DNA from: Hofstenia miamia
Lineage: Eukaryota > Xenacoelomorpha > Acoela > Hofsteniidae
Direction: 5' to 3'
NCBI GenBank assembly: GCA_900660155.1
Contig: CABFPE010000732.1
Span: 314,752 to 374,872, forward strand
Length of the DNA: 60,121 nucleotides
The notes under the pieces are model-generated. The model saw nothing but the letters and a program-made list of their open reading frames with translations, searched no databases and was not told the DNA's origin. Each line of letters starts with the position of its first letter. Position 1 is the first letter of the stretch. The translations under genes and the position numbers were made by a program. Positions 55,632 through 60,121 of the stretch are shown in pieces.

Positions 55632-57530
55632 ATGGCAAATTATCTGGAACTGTTAACATGCTCTGTGTGCTTGGATATTTATAAAGATCCTGTTACTTTA
55701 AGTTGTCTTCATTCTTTCTGCAAACAATGCATTAACAGCTATGGTAAAAACCAACAAACTATTAATTGTCCAGTATGTCGAAAAACAGCAGAAGTGAAAT
55801 CAATAAAAGATGACTTTCGCATAGCTGAGTTTGTTGGGCTACTTAAGTCTTTTGAAAGTAAAGCTGAAAAACCTTTTAATTATTGCGATGTATGTGATGA
55901 CGATATTGAACCAATCGAAGTTCATTTATGCAAAGATTGCGGGAAAGTTCTATGCATGAACTGTCGCCTTAAGCATGGAAAAAGCAAAAGAACAGAGAAC
56001 CATACTGTATACGCCTTAAGTTCAAAACCTATTCCTTACTGCAAAGAGCACAATAAAAAATTGGAATATTATTGCAATGATGCCAATTGTAAGAAATTGC
56101 TTTGTGTAAGTTGTGCACTGGTTTTTCATGAAGGCCATAATATAAGCACAATACAACAACAAGTAGAGACATTTACAGACGAAATTGAAAGGAATATAGA
56201 AATTATAAGTGCGCAGACTGAAAATTTGAAATTTTACCTTGAATACTCCAGAAGAAATGAATTAGAAATTATGGAGAAATTTAGGGAAATTGATGTGCTT
56301 GCACTCAAAAGACGCGACTTTGTTATTAAGCAGGCGAATGAAGCTTATGAGAAACAAGGTGAAGCTATGAACAAAGAGCAATCAAATCTTCTTGGAAAAA
56401 TTAGAGAAAATGTAGTCAATTTGGAAAAAGTTGAAAAGAATATGTCACATTTTATGGAGCATACTGTGAGTAATCTTGAAAAAAAGTCATTTTTTGACGT
56501 AAATGAAATTCATATTGAAATGAACAATCTCTTGGAAAGTGAAATTAATTTACAAAAAGTGGAAATCGAAAAGTTACAATTAATTTCAAATATATATGAT
56601 GAAACTAAAATAAGAGAGCAAGTACATTCCTACATTGGAGAATTTAATGCAGAAATTAATGAAATAACCAAACGATCTTTGATAAAGGAAAAGAATGCAT
56701 TTTACTATGAAGTCTGTATGAAACCTCAACTATTAGCAAGATATCAAATTGAAAGAAAATTGCGTGAAATTTTGTATGATAATAAACATGAAGAGATTTA
56801 TTCAATAATACGTGAAAGTGGTAAATTTATTATTACTAAAACCTCAAGGATTGGTAGTACTAGAAAATTTTGCATTGGATCCAGTTCATCACTGTTCTAT
56901 TGGAACTGCTTTTCACAGCTGCCCACTGGTAACTTACTAGTATTGAACCGTTTTTATGATAAAACTCCTAGTAAACTAATAGAAGTAGATGATAAGTTAA
57001 CTCAATCAAAACCATTTCCAATTTCATTTTGTGATGTCACTGATATTTCACGTATTTGTTCAAGTCCTTGTAGAAATTTTGTTTTATTCTTTCTTGGAAA
57101 TTGCTGACTTTTTTTAAATACTGCGTAAAATCCCAGTCATTTGAGAAATCACATTTACCAAAGGAATATAAAGAAATATGGTCACTTAGTCTAAATGAAG
57201 ATTTAGATTTTATTGCATTTAGTACTTTTGATGAAATTCATTTGTTTTCATTTAAAGCTCAAGCAGTTTTACGTTCGTTTGGAAAGTCAGAGAACATTAC
57301 ATACATTGGTGTTGCATTTCTAATTCAAAATGTATTGATTGCAGGATGTGCTGATAATTCTCTAACAATATTTGACGTTACTAACGGAAAACAACTGAGA
57401 AAGATTAAGAATTTATCAGATGTCAACTACAAAGAATATGAAATAAATCAAATCCCACTTTCTATCTCTGGAGCCAATGATTCATTGTTGATTTTTAATC
57501 AATGCAATTAAATATTTAAAATCAAACTTT
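55632..57530 (+). pseudogene. TRIM-like gene, copy 5 (tandem duplicate, frameshifted)
   Basis: ATG 55632 (MANYLELL) starts a frame nearly identical to copy 4 through the RING, B-box 1 and B-box 2, with all metal-binding residues kept. The coiled coil follows, and the frame stays open to 57107. One base is missing near 57095-57100 relative to copy 4, inside the propeller-like region. The next frame carries on with the same domain to 57511, where a Glu codon has become TAA six codons before the copy 4 stop. As assembled it would make a 491-residue protein lacking most of the C-terminal domain; RING ligase activity could survive. Upstream in-frame codons exist but the shared MANYLELL start is preferred. 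Confidence 0.85.
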
Positions 57531-57585
57531 AAAGAATTCATTAAAATTCTAATATCACCATTTGTAATAATCTCAATATAAAAAT

Positions 57586-57824
57586 GTGAAAAATTGCATT
57601 ATTCTATATGATAAATTCGTGTATATTTATTTTTGCAATAATTATATTTGGATCCTTTTCGGATAAAAAATCATTATTTTTTAAAAATTCTAGAAGGATC
57701 AGAGTGAAAAATTGCATTATTCTATATGTTAAATTCGTATCTATTTATTTTTGCAATAATTATATTTGGATCCTTTTCAGAAAAAAAATCATTAATTTTT
57801 AAAAATTCTAGTAGGATCAGATCC
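57586..57824. repeat. 118-bp tandem duplication in 3' flank of copy 5
   Basis: gtgaaaaattgcattattct occurs at 57586 and 57704. Two diverged 118-bp units follow, each with a gcaataattatatttggatc block and an aattctag.aggatcaga block. The copy 4 flank has one unit only. Confidence 0.85.
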
Positions 57825-60070
57825 GAATCTAGAGTTTGGGACTCTAATCAGATTGGATCTTAAAATTTTGGATCTGATTCTATCTCTGTTCCTCCTATGA
57901 ATTTGGAACCAGAAACAAGGGGATATTTGATGAATTTTTGTGTTACAAATATATTGATAATGAATTAATCACTTTTAGAAGCGGGTCTATTGAGCTGGTC
58001 GCAGTAGCAAACATTTAATTACCTTTCTCAATTCATTAATTCAATATTACGTTAATTAAATTAAAATATTTGAAAAATATTGTTCGAAAAAAAGTTTCAA
58101 CGCATAACATCAATATTTAAAAATTTATGGCTAAAGAGGATAGTTGTACAATATAGACTATATGTCCATATTTCTCAAGCATTCAGGAAATATGGGCACT
58201 TTTATTAAATGTATAAAAGGACGGTTTTTAAAAATATCTAAACTCTCAAAAGCAAACAATGAGTGAAATTTATATGAGCTGGAATTAACATATTCCCCAA
58301 CGATCTATTTAGGGTGTTTAAATCTTAAATGGATGTGTATCTGTTTTTTAATAAAAGTTTATTTATTACAGATAGTTATTAACATCCAATTAAGCCTACT
58401 TGTATTTTGCTCAAGATGTCCATAATACCCCACTTTACCCTAAATCAAGGTTAAAAGTTGTTTGAACAATTCCATTGTACACTATTGCAAAGGTATCGGA
58501 ACAACGGAATTTCTAGTGGATGCTAAAGTCTTAATTCATAAGAAATAAATAATATTTAGTATGACATATCTCTGAATTTTTAGTCAGCAATTGGTTGAAC
58601 TTGTGATGGCATGTTTTGAAATCTAGACCCCATATCAAGGACACTTGGAACCAATTATAATATTACATACGCAATTATAATTTAAATTATAAAGGACAAA
58701 GATGCAGCGTCCTACATGGATTTACGTAATGAAATTTCTTCAAGATGAAACTATAACTGTTTTTATTGAAAATAAATCTCACAAATTTTAAATTTTGAAA
58801 AGTTGTCATCATGACGGAGTTTTTGATAATAAAGAATTCGACACATAAGGTTTCTGTTTATCTAATTGATTTTCATAATTTATCTTGAAAATGGAAATGC
58901 AGACAGTGAATTATGCAGAGGCATCATTTTGAGATACACTGATTTCTCTTATGTTGCATTGAAATGCGTTTTCCATCACAGAAATAAAGTAAATACTCAG
59001 ATTACTATAAAAAATTTCAGGATCCCCATAGTAAAAATCATGAGTAAACCTCAGAGATAGTGTAGAATGTTCACTCCTTGGGACTTCATTCCACAGTGGA
59101 ACATTCTAACCAAACAAAGAAAGAATGAGTAATAAATTGCAGTTTGCTTTTTACTTGCAGTTTAGCGAAGTAACGTGGAACCAATTGTGTACTCCAATAA
59201 CAACTCAGAGAAGAAATATCTTGGTAAATCTTCTGATAGTTGAGATGGCCTCTGGCCAGCACAGAACTAAGGAAAACCTAATCCCTACGCTCAGCTCATC
59301 AAAAGTTGAATGGCCACACTGGCTTGTTATCGTACATGTGAACAAAAAACCTTACTCCCCTAAACCTACGTTATCCCTTAGGGTACAGAAGGGGTTACTG
59401 GTATTCAGTTTCGGTCACCAGTAGCGTTGCTGTACCCGAAGCGATGCCCTATATTTAGTTAATGTACATATTAACCATTAATATAAAATAAATAAAAAAC
59501 AATAAAATATATCCGGAAAAGTAAAGGCCAATTTATTAAAATTTATTATATCTAAAAGGTTAATCAAATAGCGGATTGGGAAATCTGTAATAAAAAATAA
59601 TACAACTGAATCGTTGAGAAATTAAACTTAAATTAAAACATCTGACAATATCAGAAATCACACATTAAACAATAGTAAATATTTACGTTTAACAAAAAGT
59701 GCTGAGCAGACGATCAGTCATCCATCTAACAATTCAAATAATATAAAGCAGCGCAATGATGACTCGACAGCCAGCGACCAATAAGAAATAAGCATAAGGC
59801 ACACGGATTAGAATAAAATAAAATAGCACCGAATCTCTTATTTTGACCACTAATATTACAAAATGGTTATATATCCGGGATTATGCTACATTAGTATTAA
59901 TGCAAAACTGCACTTGGACATGCAGTTTGCCTCGCAATTGGGATAATCATGAATATCAAGGTCTATGTAAAAAATCTTCACACAAATTCAAAAAAGGAAC
60001 ATTGCCTGCTACCAATCTTTGGATTAAGCATTTAGTAGCGTAATACAGGCATAAGCTGGAGTGTGTGCAC
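57825..60070. other. 3' flank of copy 5 and unassigned right edge
   Basis: Up to about 58350 this is the duplicate of the copy 4 flank. Beyond that no gene is recognised. 59090-59450 is less AT-rich (ctacgttatcccttagggta and cgaagcgatgccct) and may be an interspersed repeat, but no ends were found. Confidence 0.45.
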
Positions 60071-60121
60071 CAGAGGCGCACCCAGAGGGGAGGAACTGGG
60101 GGAACGTCCCCCCCCCTCAAC
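60071..60121. mobile_element. End of a hAT-like or similar DNA element, cut by window edge (tentative)
   Basis: cagaggcgcacccagagggg followed by ggaactgggggaacgtcccc and a C run resembles the GC-rich terminus of a widespread class of invertebrate DNA elements beginning CAGGGGCGGATCCAG. The sequence jumps abruptly from AT-rich to GC-rich here. Only 51 bp are visible. Confidence 0.4.

Noticed and set aside
59125..59424. 99-codon frame at the right edge
   Set aside because: No recognisable domain; the less AT-rich composition suggests a repeat rather than a gene.

Overview
This window looks like AT-rich nuclear DNA (roughly 70% A+T by eye) from an invertebrate animal. The evidence is tripartite-motif (TRIM) genes, an exon of a Cys-loop receptor with splice signals, and animal-type transposons: hAT, Tc1/mariner, piggyBac, Merlin, Penelope-like, LINE, LTR gag, a Polinton-like element and a tyrosine-recombinase element. 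I cannot name the phylum. Three runs of exactly 1000 N (13999-14998, 33173-34172, 46503-47502) are scaffold gap fillers, and a 4-N gap lies at 11190-11193.

The main host genes are five members of one single-exon TRIM-like family (RING, B-box 1, B-box 2, coiled coil, propeller-like C-terminus). Copy 1 (8398-10295, minus) is a pseudogene. Copy 2 (30033-32011, minus) is a divergent paralogue with one frameshift inside the RING. Copy 3 (34173-35539, plus) is a broken copy whose 5' half lies in the second gap. Copy 4 (52279-54177, plus) is intact, with 632 codons. Copy 5 (55632-57530, plus) is a tandem duplicate of copy 4 with one frameshift and a late stop. Flanks are shared: copies 1, 4 and 5 have the same 5' flank, copies 1 and 3 share a 3' flank that runs into a 190-280 bp satellite, and copies 4 and 5 share another 3' flank. 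The only other recognisable host coding sequence is a 327-bp exon of a nicotinic-receptor-like subunit (12324-12650).

The rest is mostly mobile-element debris. 1-8.4 kb: LINE fragments, a 435-bp hAT-like MITE, a LINE 3' end with a reiterated block, and a satellite split by a 2.4-kb hAT-like element that itself carries a 601-bp hAT-like insertion. 11-22 kb: a mariner helix-turn-helix fragment, an internally inverted Penelope-like fragment, two decayed Tc1/mariner copies, LINE pieces, an exact 11-bp minisatellite and a piggyBac transposase relic. 23.5-29.6 kb: a defective Polinton-like element with long terminal inverted repeats. 32.2-33.2 kb: two back-to-back MITEs and a second Penelope-like piece. 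36.7-39.9 kb: an LTR-retrotransposon gag relic and a LINE reverse transcriptase. 41.5-43.6 kb: a terminal-inverted-repeat element encoding a zinc-finger tyrosine recombinase, sitting inside a TA microsatellite. 47.5-48.3 kb: a Merlin transposase relic.

The tyrosine-recombinase element is the best candidate for something poorly described. It has 15-bp perfect inverted ends, an array of subterminal 18-bp motifs at about 30-bp spacing, a 40-bp intron, and TA arrays on both sides. Most identifications rest on conserved motifs read by eye. Element boundaries are firm only where inverted repeats and target duplications are stated.
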